Assembly: GCA_036389035.1 (NCBI GenBank)
Contig: DASVQQ010000019.1
Location: 1-32,317, forward strand
Source: Jatrophihabitans sp.
Lineage (GTDB): Bacteria; Actinomycetota; Actinomycetes; Mycobacteriales; Jatrophihabitantaceae
Length of the DNA stretch: 32,317 nucleotides
Direction of reading: 5' to 3'
Made by a program: the position numbers and the translations under genes. Shown piece by piece: positions 22,730-31,229 of the stretch (positions are counted from its first letter, which is position 1; each line of letters begins with the position of its first letter). Below the pieces are notes generated by a model. It searched no databases, was not told the origin of the DNA, and worked only from the letters and a program-made list of their open reading frames with translations.

Positions 22730-23839
22730 TCAGGCGCCGGCGTCGATGATCGCCGCCACCGGGCCGCCGCCGTCCGGGCCCTGGTGGGCGGCCGACACCG
22801 ACACGAACACGGCCGGGTCTCCGGTGACCGAGGCGGCCACCCCGCCCACCGCCGCCTTGATCTGGCGGTGCCAGTGCACGTCGGAGTCATCGAGCATGGC
22901 GTTGCGCCGGCCGCGGACGGCGCCGTCCTGGCTGGCCTCGCACTTGAGGAAGACGTTGACCAGCCGGCCGTCGAGGTCGGAGCTATGCGGGCGCTCGGGC
23001 AGGTCCAGGCCGGCGTCGCGGATCGCCGCCCAGATGCCGTCGGCGTCCAGGGCGTCGGACATCACGTTGTGCCCGATCCGGTACCGGCCGCCGATCCCGC
23101 GGGCGTTGCCGACCACCACCACCTGGGCCCGGTCCAGCTCGACCCCGGAGGAGCAGGAGGCCACCGAGGAGAACAGCGACCGGTTCCGCATGACGTCGGC
23201 GTCGGCGGGCATCTCGATCTCGCCCAGGGCTACCGCGATGCCGAGGGCGGTGCAGCCGTTGGAGACGTCCATCGAGTGCAGGGTGTCCTCGGTGAAGACG
23301 TCGTGGCCGCGGCTCTTGGCGTCGCGGATGGTGTCGATGGTCAGCAGCGGCGTCTTGGTCTGGACGTAATGCACGTCGGCGACGTCGGTGATGCCGGCCT
23401 TGCCCATCGCCTCGGTGACGGCGGCCGCCACCTTGCTGATCATGGCGGTGCGGCCGATGTCTTCGGGCGCCAGCACCTCGCTCATCGCGAACCCGACGGT
23501 CAGCCGGGGTTCATCGGTGGCCGGGGCCGATGCCGGATCGGTGGTGGCGAAGATGGTGGCGTGCGGGGAGATGACGCCGTCGGTGCCGCCGGACCAGACG
23601 ATCGGGATCTGCTTGACCTGCTCGGCGGACCGGCTGCCGTGGGCCATGATCACCTCGCGGAAGGCCCGGTCGGCGATGATCCGGGTGTAGTCGTTGACGC
23701 CGCCGTTGCCCTCGGTCTTGCCGATCACCGCGACCACCCGGTCGGCCTCGAGCACGCCGTCGGTGATCAGCGCCGTGAACTCGCTGGCATCGGACACGCT
23801 GTGCAACGCGACCTTGCGTACCTCAATCGGGTCAGGCAT
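22730..23839 (-). CDS. Ring-opening amidohydrolase (cyanuric acid hydrolase/barbiturase family)
   Basis: Members open cyclic amides: cyanuric acid to carboxybiuret, or barbiturate to ureidomalonate. The 369-aa protein has the three homologous repeats of this fold, each with a Ser-Lys pair. Visible are WSGG (S83), VQTKTPLLT (K162), ASCSSG (S230/S231), FLKCEAS (K299) and the C-terminal [14 protein letters not shown]. The length is that of the family. GGAG lies 7 nt before the ATG. I cannot decide between cyanuric acid, barbiturate or another ring as substrate. The partner gene upstream on the same strand is a carbamate kinase, 97 bp away across a tandem repeat array. Confidence 0.9.
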   Translation of the reverse strand: MPDPIEVRKVALHSVSDASEFTALITDGVLEADRVVAVIGKTEGNGGVNDYTRIIADRAFREVIMAHGSRSAEQVKQIPIVWSGGTDGVISPHATIFATTDPASAPATDEPRLTVGFAMSEVLAPEDIGRTAMISKVAAAVTEAMGKAGITDVADVHYVQTKTPLLTIDTIRDAKSRGHDVFTEDTLHSMDVSNGCTALGIAVALGEIEMPADADVMRNRSLFSSVASCSSGVELDRAQVVVVGNARGIGGRYRIGHNVMSDALDADGIWAAIRDAGLDLPERPHSSDLDGRLVNVFLKCEASQDGAVRGRRNAMLDDSDVHWHRQIKAAVGGVAASVTGDPAVFVSVSAAHQGPDGGGPVAAIIDAGA

Positions 23840-23850
23840 CGGTTCTCCTT

Positions 23851-23939
23851 GTCAGGTCGAGCGATTGTCGGGACGAGCGATTGTCGGGTCGAGCGATTCT
23901 CGGGACGAGCGATTGTCAGGTCCAGCGATTGCCAGGTCA
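23851..23939. repeat. 16-bp tandem repeat array, 5.5 units
   Basis: Five 16-bp units follow the pattern GTCRGGWCSAGCGATT (23851-23866, 23867-23882, 23883-23898, 23899-23914, 23915-23930), plus a partial sixth, GCCAGGTCA. Units 1 and 3 carry GGTCGAG, units 2 and 4 GGACGAG and unit 5 GGTCCAG, so there is a 32-bp super-period. The array fills the gap between the carbamate kinase stop and the amidohydrolase ribosome-binding site. The period is not a multiple of three, and there are no spacers, so it is neither coding nor a CRISPR array. Confidence 0.9.
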
Positions 23940-24881
23940 GGAGGACTCAGGATGCACGATGGTGCCGGCCACCCCGGCCAGCGCACCCGCGATGGCACCC
24001 AAGGAGGTGATGGCCGCCGGCTTGCCGCTGCGGCGCGCGAACCGGCAGGCGGCGCTCACCTTCGGCCCCATGCTGCCGCTGGCGAAGGCGCCCTCGGCGA
24101 GCAGGGCCTCCAGGTCGCCGACCTCGACGCCGGTCAGCGGCACCGGGTTGTCGGTGCCCCAGCCGAGCACCGCATGCTCGACGTCGGTGGCGATCACCAG
24201 CCGGTCGGCGGCCAGCGAGGTCGCCAGCAGGGCGGCGGTCAGGTCCTTGTCGATGACCGCCTCGACGCCGCGGTGCCCACCAGGACTGCCGTCGGCCACC
24301 ACCGGGATGCCGCCGCCACCGGAGCACACCACCGCGAAGCCGGCGGCCAGCAACACCAGCACGGCTGGCGCGTCCAGGCAGCGCAGCGGCTCCGGCGAGG
24401 CGACCACCCGGCGCCAGCCCCGCTCGCCGCGGTCCTGCCAGTGCTGGCCGTGGCCGATCATCACGGCTGCTTCGGCCTGGCTGAGATAGCGCCCGATCGG
24501 CTTGGACGGGCTGCTGAACGCGGGATCCTCGGCAGCGACCTCGGTGCGGGAGACGACGACCGCGGTGCGCGCCGGCAGGTCCCGGGCGGCCAGGGCGCGG
24601 TCCAGCGCGTTGAGGATCAGCAGGCCGACGGTCGCCTGGGTCTGGGCGCCGCACCAGTCCAGCGGCACCGGCGGCACCACCGAGGCGGCCAGCTCGTTCT
24701 TGACCAGCAGGTTGCCCACCTGCGGGCCGTTGCCGTGCGTCAGCACCACCTGATGGCCGGCCCGGATCAGCTCGGCGATCGGCTCGACGGCCACCTCGAT
24801 GGCGGCCTGCTGGTCCTGCGGGCGGGCCGAGCCGTCGGCCGCAGTCATCGCGTTGCCGCCCACCGCGATCACCACCCGCAT
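23937..24881 (-). CDS. arcC: Carbamate kinase
   Basis: Carbamate kinase interconverts carbamoyl phosphate + ADP and carbamate + ATP; it normally works in the ATP-making direction. The 314-aa product has VVIAVGGNAM (3-12), HGNGPQVGNLL, CSGGGGIPVV and ASGSMGPKVSAACRF, all diagnostic of ArcC in the amino-acid-kinase superfamily. The ATG at 24881 is preceded by AAGGAGG at 8 nt; a longer in-frame start (24947) has no such site. No arginine deiminase or catabolic carbamoyltransferase lies beside it. Its only partner is the ring-opening amidohydrolase, so the carbamoyl phosphate source is not evident. Confidence 0.94.
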   Translation of the reverse strand: MRVVIAVGGNAMTAADGSARPQDQQAAIEVAVEPIAELIRAGHQVVLTHGNGPQVGNLLVKNELAASVVPPVPLDWCGAQTQATVGLLILNALDRALAARDLPARTAVVVSRTEVAAEDPAFSSPSKPIGRYLSQAEAAVMIGHGQHWQDRGERGWRRVVASPEPLRCLDAPAVLVLLAAGFAVVCSGGGGIPVVADGSPGGHRGVEAVIDKDLTAALLATSLAADRLVIATDVEHAVLGWGTDNPVPLTGVEVGDLEALLAEGAFASGSMGPKVSAACRFARRSGKPAAITSLGAIAGALAGVAGTIVHPESS

Positions 24882-25117
24882 GAGGCGTCCTCCTTCGACG
24901 ACATCGCTCCGTGCCGCCACTCTGCCAAGGCGTGGGGCATCCGGCACCGGCGATCATCGCCCAACTGCCGGGCGTTGTCAGCACCAGCGGCGGCGACCAC
25001 CGGGTGTGAGCCACGTCTCGCTCCACCCCGGCCAGGAACCAGCCGAGCGTTCCGAATGACTAACGCGGCGCACCCTTGCCGCTCGGACGTTCGAAGTGAT
25101 GACAGAAGGAGAACCTC

Positions 25118-25936
25118 ATGAGGCGCTATCGCCGGGGGCCAAGCATCGTGGTCGTCCTGCTCGGCGCCTGGGTGGCCGGCTTTCTCGGCGCCGGCGCCGC
25201 CGCGGCCCACGTGAGCGTCTCTAGCCCGGCCGCGGTCCAGGGCGGGTACGCCAACCTGACGTTCAGGGTCCCCAACGAGTCCGACACCGCGAGCACCACC
25301 GGGGTGAAGGTGCAGCTGCCGCCCGGCCAGCCGCTGGCCTCGGTGTCGGTGCGGCCGACCAAGGGTTGGACGTACACGCTCACCAAGGCGAAGCTGGCGA
25401 CTCCGATCAGCTCCGGTGGCTCCAGGGTCACCGAGGCGGTCAGCGTCATCGAATGGAAGGCCGCCAGCGCCCAGAGCGGGATCAAACCGGGTGAGTTCAG
25501 CCGGTTCACGATCAACGCCGGACCGCTGCCCAAGGCCCCGACGATGACCTTCAAGGCGATCCAGACCTACAGCGACGGCGAGGTCGTCTCGTGGATCGAG
25601 GAAGCCGCCGCGGGCAGCACCACCGAGCTCGAGCACCCGGCGCCCGTCCTGAAGTTGGCGGCGGCGAGTGCGACGAGCCCGGCCGGCGCACCCAGCAGCA
25701 CCCCGCCGGCCGCCACCACGACACCACCTGCCAGCTCGGCGCCTGCCGCCAGCACGGCGCCTGCCGGCAGCACGGCATCGGCGACTCCCAGCCAGTCCCA
25801 GCTGACCGTGTCCGGCAGTTCGGACGGCGGCAGCGGCACCAACACCGCGATCGTGCTGGGCGCCCTCGGCGTCCTGCTCGGCGGCGTGGCGCTGGCTGCT
25901 GTCCTGTTTCGCAGGCGCGCCAACCGGGCGGCCTGA
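25118..25936 (+). CDS. YcnI-like copper-binding protein (DUF1775), membrane anchored
   Basis: The 272-aa product has a signal peptide (1-30, ending GAGAAAA) so that the mature protein starts at or next to H31 (HVSVSSP). A DUF1775 beta-sandwich follows to about 175. In YcnI the amino-terminal histidine, with conserved Glu and Trp (possibly E112/W113 here), binds Cu(II). A Ser/Thr/Pro/Ala-rich linker (about 185-235), a C-terminal membrane helix (about 243-264) and a basic end RRRANRAA follow, so it is probably displayed on the outer face of the membrane. The start has AGAAGGAGA 6 nt upstream. No CopC/CopD or metal regulator is beside it. The 236-bp gap upstream holds no gene. Confidence 0.9.
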   Translation: MRRYRRGPSIVVVLLGAWVAGFLGAGAAAAHVSVSSPAAVQGGYANLTFRVPNESDTASTTGVKVQLPPGQPLASVSVRPTKGWTYTLTKAKLATPISSGGSRVTEAVSVIEWKAASAQSGIKPGEFSRFTINAGPLPKAPTMTFKAIQTYSDGEVVSWIEEAAAGSTTELEHPAPVLKLAAASATSPAGAPSSTPPAATTTPPASSAPAASTAPAGSTASATPSQSQLTVSGSSDGGSGTNTAIVLGALGVLLGGVALAAVLFRRRANRAA

Positions 25937-25956
25937 CCGCCGGGCGGCCTGACCAC
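25925..25956. repeat. 16-bp direct repeat over the ycnI-like stop codon
   Basis: CGGGCGGCCTGACCGC (25925-25940) is followed at once by CGGGCGGCCTGACCAC (25941-25956). The first copy contains the TGA stop of the YcnI-like gene. A further, looser GATCGCCG-type repetition follows to about 25990. The remaining gap to the protease gene (to 26156) is AT-richer around 26025-26065, but no convincing -35/-10 pair was found. Confidence 0.7.
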
Positions 25957-26156
25957 CAGACGATGATCGCCGGACGGTGATCGCCGTCGGATCAGCGCGC
26001 CGGTCGGATAACGATTAGACCGTCGCTCTCATCTATTTTGTCCGATTTAGGATACTTTGAAGCCGTGGAGGCCGAGAGAGTCTCGGTTCGGCAGCCAGCA
26101 ACGGTCCATCGGGGGCAGGGCCAACACAGCTGCCCGCAACCCGAAGGAGAACCCCC

Positions 26157-27182
26157 ATGTTCAATCGCAGGCGATGGCCGATGGCAGGGCTACTGGCCGG
26201 GGCGGTGACGCTGGGCCTGACGGTCCTGGCGCCTGGCGCACAGGCCGCTCCGGCTCCAGCCGGTCTCGGCAGCTCGGTGAGCACCACGGTAGCGGCGACC
26301 TCAGCATCCGAGCTGAATTCCACCTCCGCGTACTGGACGAAGGAGCGCAAGGCCAAGGCCCGCTCCGCTGAGAGCCTGGTTTCGCGCTCGACCTCGACCC
26401 CTGCACCGCAGTCCGGCCAGAAGACCGGCGCCCCCGGAAAGATCGCTCCGTCAGCCGCCACCAAGCCGGCGCCTCAGGAGCGGCGCGTCGACCAGTCCCG
26501 GCGTGGCGAGGTCTCGACGCTGGCGGTGAACGCCTCCGCCACAGTGGGCAAGGTGTTCTTCACTGACCCCACCAACGGCGGTAACTACGTCTGCTCGGCC
26601 TCGACGCTCAACAGCGGCTCCAAGCAGCTGGTGCTGACGGCCGGTCACTGCATCCACGGTGGCGCGGGCAAGACCTGGATGACCAACTGGGTGTTCGTGC
26701 CGCTGTATGACTACGGCAACCAGCCCTACGGTCAGTGGCAGGCCAAGTACTTCACCACCTTCAACTCCTGGATGAGCAGCTCCGACCTCAACCGCGACGT
26801 CGGCATGGTGACCATGTGGCCCAACCAGTACGGGGCCGTCGTGAACGTGGTCGGTGGCAACGGCATGACCTGGAACCAGCCCTTCTCCCTGCCGATCACC
26901 GTCATGGGCTACCCAGCGGCTCCCCCGTATGACGGCGGGTGGCAGTGGGCCTGCCAGGGCACCACGCACCGGCCAGGCAGCGAGTACAAGATCGCCATGT
27001 ATTGCGGCTTCACCGGCGGCTCGTCCGGCGGGCCGTGGTTCTACGCCTATGACAACAACACCGGGCTGGGCTACTCCAACGGCGCCATGTCCACGCTCAC
27101 CCCGAGCACCGGTTTGAACAAGGCGTCATACTTCGACACCTCCGTGTACAACATGTACACCTCGGTCGCCAACCTGACCTAA
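26157..27182 (+). CDS. Secreted trypsin-like serine protease
   Basis: The 341-aa product has a signal peptide (1-30, AQA end), then a low-complexity, charged segment (about 31-120) that may be a propeptide. The catalytic domain (about 121-341) contains H164 in LTAGHC, D214 in DLNRDVGMV and S290 in GGSSGGPW, a complete triad. Cysteine pairs C146/C165 and C266/C283 flank the active-site loops and are probably disulphides. The fold is closest to chymotrypsin/V8-like extracellular peptidases of actinobacteria. GAAGGAGA lies 6-7 nt before the ATG. It is monocistronic and is followed by a hairpin. Confidence 0.93.
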   Translation: MFNRRRWPMAGLLAGAVTLGLTVLAPGAQAAPAPAGLGSSVSTTVAATSASELNSTSAYWTKERKAKARSAESLVSRSTSTPAPQSGQKTGAPGKIAPSAATKPAPQERRVDQSRRGEVSTLAVNASATVGKVFFTDPTNGGNYVCSASTLNSGSKQLVLTAGHCIHGGAGKTWMTNWVFVPLYDYGNQPYGQWQAKYFTTFNSWMSSSDLNRDVGMVTMWPNQYGAVVNVVGGNGMTWNQPFSLPITVMGYPAAPPYDGGWQWACQGTTHRPGSEYKIAMYCGFTGGSSGGPWFYAYDNNTGLGYSNGAMSTLTPSTGLNKASYFDTSVYNMYTSVANLT

Positions 27183-27197
27183 GACCAAGCGCGCGCT

Positions 27198-27227
27198 GGT
27201 GGTGGTCGCCTCGTCGGGGCCACCACC
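27198..27227. terminator. Hairpin between convergent protease and glycosidase genes
   Basis: GGTGGTGG (27198-27205) and CCACCACC (27220-27227) form a perfect 8-bp stem with a 14-nt loop. It lies in the 64-bp gap between two convergent stops, so it may terminate both. No U-tract follows on either strand. Confidence 0.55.
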
Positions 27228-27246
27228 GGCACGCGTGTCCAGGGCC

Positions 27247-29685
27247 TCAGCTCGCCGCCGGCGCCGGGTCGATGCCGCTGGCGCCGGCCGGGCGGGCCAG
27301 CAGCAATTCGAAGACCGCGGCCTGCGCCGCCGGCTCCAGCTCGAAGGCCTGCAGCTGTGCCAGCCGGGTGGTCAGCGGCGCCGGCGCGGTGGCCGCCGCC
27401 GAGATCCGGGTCTTCAGCTCGTAGGACAGCTGGGCCCGGTGCAGCAGGGCGAACAACCGGTCCTCGACGTCGTTTGCGGCCAGTTCAGGCCGGGCGCCGA
27501 GGCTCACCCGGACGGTCGAGCCCACCGGCACGTCCGTCACCCGCACGCTGGTCCGCCGGTTCGAGCGGAGCACGGTTGCCAGGACCGGGTCGCCGTCCAG
27601 GCTGACCTCGGGTCCGGTGTCACCCCCGGCGTAGGCCAGGAACGTCACCGTCCAGCCGCGCCGGGCCGGCAGGCACCGGGCATTGCCGCTGACCGGGCCG
27701 ATCCGCAGGACGCCGCCGGCCTGATCGAAGTCCAGCGGGGTGCTTGCCCAGCGGTCGGAATCATCGCCCGGCCCGACGCCGTCGTCCTCGATCAGCTCGA
27801 AGGCGCCGTCCTCGCCGAGCACCACCAGCACCTCCAGGTCCGCCGGGTTGTCGGCGGCGTTGGCCGGCGCCTCGGCAGCGTCGAGCACCACGATGGCGCC
27901 GGTGCGGGCCAGCACCGGGATCGCGTCCGGGCCGCGGTGCAGCCGCATCTCCCGGCCGCCGTCATAGACCAGCTCGGTGAACAGGTCGACCCAGGTTCCC
28001 GGCGGCAACCACGCGGTCACCGCGCCCAGCAGCAGCTGCCGATCAGCCGGCGTGGTGATCGGCGCGACCACCAGCTGGCTGCCGAAGGCGTACTGGTTGC
28101 GGGCCCGGTAGGCCTCGGCCGCCCACGGGTACCGGTAGTACATCGGCGTCACCAGCGGCACACCCTGGTGCGCGGCCCGGTGATTCATGGTGTGCAGGTA
28201 GGGCAGCAACCGGTGCCGCAGCCGCAGCGCGCCGGTCATCGCCTGCTGGGCCTGCAGGCCGAACTGCCAGGGTTCCTTGCTGGTGAACGGGCTGAGCACC
28301 GAGTGCAGCCGGCAGATCGGTGAGAAGACGCCGAACTGCAGCCACCGGGTGGCCAGCTCGTCATCCTTCGCCCCGCCCATGTGGCCGCCGATGTCGTGAC
28401 TCCACCAGCCGTAGCCGATGTTGGAGGCCGTCGCCGTGAACTCGGGTTGGAAGTCCAGCGACGCCCAGGTGGTGATCGTGTCGCCCGAGAAGCCCACCGG
28501 ATAGCGGTGGCTGCCGGGGCCGGCGTAGCGGGAGAAGGTCAGCGGCCGGCGGCCGTCGCGGGCGCTGTCGAGAAAGTGGAAGTGGTTGAGCATCCACAGC
28601 GGGTCGATGCCGGCGATGCGGCTGTGCGGGCCCTGCTGCCAGTCCAGCCACCAGAAGTCCACGCCCTGCTCCTCCAGCGGCCGGTGCAGGATCTCGAAAT
28701 AGGCCGTCAGGAAGTCCGGGTCGGTCACGTCGAAGGCGACCGGGCGCCCGGTCGCCGGATCGACCCCCAGCGCCTCGGCCATCGCCGGGTAGGCGTCCTC
28801 GTGGGCGCGGACGCCGTCGGCCGGATGGTCGTTGAGGGTGACCTTCAGCCCGCGCTCGTGCAGCTCGGCCAGGAACGCCGGCGGGTCCTTGAACAGCTCT
28901 CGGTTCCAGGTGTAGCCGGTCCAGCCGCTGCCGTACTTCGGCTCGATGTCGACCAGGTGCCAGTCCATGTCCAGCACCGCCACCGAGAACGGGATGCCCT
29001 CCTCGGCGAAGCGGTCCAGCAGCGCCAGGTACTCCGCGTCGCTGTAGCGGTGATACCGGCTCCACCAGTTGCCCAGCGCCCAGCGTGGCAGCAGCGGCTG
29101 CGGCCCGGACAGCGCGTACAGGGCCCGCAACGCCTGCGGGTAGTCCCGGCCATAGCCGAACAGGTACAAGTCTTCGGCGGCGCCGGGCCGCGGGCTGACC
29201 CAGCCGTCGGGTTCCAGGACCGGGGTGCGCGAGTCGTCGATCATCGCGTAGCCGTTGCGCGAGAGCACGCCGGGCTCAAGCGGCAACGGGCCGTCGATCA
29301 TGTCCAGGGTGCGGGCGGTGCCGCCGAGGTTGCCGTCGCCGTCGGCGGGCCGGTCGCCGTAGCGCCAGACGCTGTGCCAGCTGCTCACCCCGCCGAGGAC
29401 CTGCACGCTCAGCCCCGAGGTGGAGAACGGGCCGCGGTCATAGACCAGGTGCAGCCGGTCGGTGAGCACCTCCAGGTGGGACTCGGTCTCGACCACCTCG
29501 AACGCCGGCACCGGCAGCTCACGGTTGATGGCGAACGCCGAGGCCCGGTCCTCGAAGGCGCCCTCGGCTGCCCGCTCCAAGCGCAGCAGGCCCTCGGTCA
29601 GCACGGTGATCCGGTAGTCCGGACCCCGCACGATCGCCCGGGGGTCCGCGACCGGACGGCTGGGCAAGCGGTAGCGCTGATCCAT
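27247..29685 (-). CDS. Glycoside hydrolase family 31 (alpha-glucosidase/xylosidase type)
   Basis: GH31 enzymes are retaining alpha-glycosidases acting mainly on alpha-glucosides or alpha-xylosides. The 812-aa protein has an N-terminal beta-sandwich (about 1-195) and a catalytic barrel starting at LLPRWALGNWWSRYHRYS. The nucleophile is D348 in DFWWLDWQQG and the acid/base D402 in VGFSGDTITTWASL. C-terminal beta domains follow, and the last about 100 residues form a helical tail not usual in the family core. There is no signal peptide, so it is cytoplasmic. GAAGAG immediately precedes the ATG. No sugar transporter or regulator is adjacent, so the substrate stays open. Confidence 0.92.
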   Translation of the reverse strand: MDQRYRLPSRPVADPRAIVRGPDYRITVLTEGLLRLERAAEGAFEDRASAFAINRELPVPAFEVVETESHLEVLTDRLHLVYDRGPFSTSGLSVQVLGGVSSWHSVWRYGDRPADGDGNLGGTARTLDMIDGPLPLEPGVLSRNGYAMIDDSRTPVLEPDGWVSPRPGAAEDLYLFGYGRDYPQALRALYALSGPQPLLPRWALGNWWSRYHRYSDAEYLALLDRFAEEGIPFSVAVLDMDWHLVDIEPKYGSGWTGYTWNRELFKDPPAFLAELHERGLKVTLNDHPADGVRAHEDAYPAMAEALGVDPATGRPVAFDVTDPDFLTAYFEILHRPLEEQGVDFWWLDWQQGPHSRIAGIDPLWMLNHFHFLDSARDGRRPLTFSRYAGPGSHRYPVGFSGDTITTWASLDFQPEFTATASNIGYGWWSHDIGGHMGGAKDDELATRWLQFGVFSPICRLHSVLSPFTSKEPWQFGLQAQQAMTGALRLRHRLLPYLHTMNHRAAHQGVPLVTPMYYRYPWAAEAYRARNQYAFGSQLVVAPITTPADRQLLLGAVTAWLPPGTWVDLFTELVYDGGREMRLHRGPDAIPVLARTGAIVVLDAAEAPANAADNPADLEVLVVLGEDGAFELIEDDGVGPGDDSDRWASTPLDFDQAGGVLRIGPVSGNARCLPARRGWTVTFLAYAGGDTGPEVSLDGDPVLATVLRSNRRTSVRVTDVPVGSTVRVSLGARPELAANDVEDRLFALLHRAQLSYELKTRISAAATAPAPLTTRLAQLQAFELEPAAQAAVFELLLARPAGASGIDPAPAAS

Positions 29686-29773
29686 CTCTTCTTTCTACTG
29701 CACCAGCGCCAGACGGCTAGCGGCTCGAAGGAGCCCCGACGCTGCCAGGCGCCGACGAGTCGACGCTGACGGT

Positions 29774-31000
29774 CTAGTCGGGCGGGTCGACCGAGTCCAA
29801 CCACGCCAGGATCTCGCCGGTGTGCTGCCCCAAGGTCGGCGGCGCCTGATGCCTGCCGCGGCCACCGGAGTCGTAGCGGATCGGCGGTCCGGGCAGGGTC
29901 AGGGCACCCAGGCTGGAATGGTCCACCTCGACCAGCAGCCCCTGTGACCTGGTCTGCTCCCACTCATAGACCTCGTCCAGCGAGCGCACCTGTCCCGAGG
30001 GGGTGCCGAGCTCGGCCAGGATGGTCATCAGCCGCTCCCGGGGGTAGCCGCCGAAGGCCGCGTCCACGGCGGCGATCACCGCCTCGCGGTCGGCGACCCG
30101 GTCGGCATTGCGAGCCCACTCCGGCCGCTCCAGGCCGAAGGCCGCCGCGAACGACTGCCACAGCCGGTCACTGCCCACCGCGATCTGCACCAACCCGTCG
30201 GCGGCGGAGAACAACCCGTACGGGCAGATCGAGGGATGGTGACGCCCGGCCACTCCGGGAACCTCCCCCGCCACGGTGTAGCGGGTGCCCTGAAAGGCGT
30301 GCACCCCGACCATGCCGGCCAGCAGCGAGGTGCGCACCACCTGGCCGCGGCCGGTTCGGTCGCGCTCGTGCAGGGCGGCCAACACCCCGTAGGCGCCGTA
30401 CATGCCGGCCAGCAGGTCCGCGATCGGCACGCCGACCCGGGTCGGCTCGTCCGGTGACATGCCGGTCAGCGACATCAGCCCGCCCTCGCCCTGGGCGATC
30501 TGGTCATAGCCCGGCCGGCCGCCCTCGGGGCCGTCGTGGCCGAAGCCGGTGATGGACAGGATGATCAGCCCGGGGTTGAGCTCGTGCAACCGCGCCATCG
30601 AGAAACCGAGCCGGTCGAGCACCCCGGTCCTGAAGTTCTCGACCAGGACGTCGGCCTGCCGGACCAGCCGGGTCAGCACCGCCGCGCCGGCCGGGTCCTT
30701 CAGGTCCAGGGTGATCGACTCCTTGTTCCGGTTGCAGGACAGGAAGTAGGTCGACTCGCGCTCGCCCTGGGAGGGTGGGTCGGGCCGGACGAACGGCGGC
30801 CCCCAGCCGCGGGTATCGTCACCGTGCCCCGGCGCCTCCACCTTGATCACCCGGGCGCCCTGGTCCCCCAGCATCATCGCCGCATGCGGGCCGGCCAGCG
30901 CCCGGGACAGGTCGATCACCAGGACGTCGGCCAGCGGGCCGGCGCCGCCGTCCGGCGGCTGGTGTTGCGCGGGAGCAGTCTTCGGGGCGGGATCGGTCAT
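29774..31000 (-). CDS. CaiB/BaiF family (class III) CoA-transferase
   Basis: These enzymes move CoA between carboxylic acids through an aspartyl-CoA intermediate. The 408-aa protein has VLVIDLSRALAGPHAAMMLGD near the N-terminus, then NRNKESITLDLKDP, the DVLVENFRTGVLDRLG block and the catalytic Asp D166 in GRPGYDQIAQGEGG. The length is normal. No fatty-acid or acyl-CoA dehydrogenase genes are beside it, so its acid substrate is unknown. There is no Shine-Dalgarno sequence, but a promoter is placed for a leaderless start at the ATG. A GGCTC/GAGCC stem with a CTTC loop (29722-29735) follows the stop. Confidence 0.93.
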   Translation of the reverse strand: MTDPAPKTAPAQHQPPDGGAGPLADVLVIDLSRALAGPHAAMMLGDQGARVIKVEAPGHGDDTRGWGPPFVRPDPPSQGERESTYFLSCNRNKESITLDLKDPAGAAVLTRLVRQADVLVENFRTGVLDRLGFSMARLHELNPGLIILSITGFGHDGPEGGRPGYDQIAQGEGGLMSLTGMSPDEPTRVGVPIADLLAGMYGAYGVLAALHERDRTGRGQVVRTSLLAGMVGVHAFQGTRYTVAGEVPGVAGRHHPSICPYGLFSAADGLVQIAVGSDRLWQSFAAAFGLERPEWARNADRVADREAVIAAVDAAFGGYPRERLMTILAELGTPSGQVRSLDEVYEWEQTRSQGLLVEVDHSSLGALTLPGPPIRYDSGGRGRHQAPPTLGQHTGEILAWLDSVDPPD

Positions 31001-31006
31001 GCGCCC

Positions 31007-31035
31007 AGGCTAGGTGGTCGGCACCGGCTGGTCAG
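31007..31035 (-). promoter_or_regulatory. Promoter of the CoA-transferase gene, leaderless
   Basis: Minus-strand -35 CTGACC (31030-31035) and -10 TAGCCT (31007-31012) with a 17-bp spacer. The ATG at 31000 begins 7 nt past the -10, where transcription would start, so the message would have no leader. This agrees with the missing ribosome-binding site. Confidence 0.5.
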
Positions 31036-31133
31036 AGGTGGTCGCACTCGGAGGACTAGGGACTGCCGGACAGCGGGGCGTAGCTAGGCCCGCGGTCAAA
31101 AGAGGCTAGCCGGTGGCCTGGCCGGATGCCGAG

Positions 31134-31175
31134 GCCCCGCAAGCGGGGCATCCGCCTGATCGCATAAACATCAGG
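31134..31175. other. Two adjacent hairpins in the 229-bp gap before the accessory gene
   Basis: GCCCCGC/GCGGGGC (31134-31149, minimal loop) is followed by CCTGAT-9 nt-ATCAGG (31155-31175). They lie about 55-95 nt downstream of the minus-strand gene that ends at 31230, so they may act as its terminator. The first is nested in a GGATG...CATCC repeat. They do not fold as a tRNA and lack a T-loop sequence, so I do not call an attachment site. Confidence 0.4.
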
Positions 31176-31229
31176 TCCACCGAGTTGGCCAGGACAACGG
31201 CGCGACGTACGACCCGGCCAGCGTGTCCA

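Noticed and set aside
23851..23939. Possible CRISPR array
   Set aside because: Units are 16 bp, directly abutting and without spacers. No cas genes are present.
22784..24010. Plus-strand frame running through the amidohydrolase gene and the tandem repeats
   Set aside because: It is the antisense frame of a real gene. The repeat-derived peptide merely reflects the 16-bp array, whose period is not divisible by three.
31100..31200. Possible tRNA gene or attachment site
   Set aside because: Two hairpins are present, but no cloverleaf, T-loop or acceptor stem can be drawn, and no direct repeat with the far side was found in the window.
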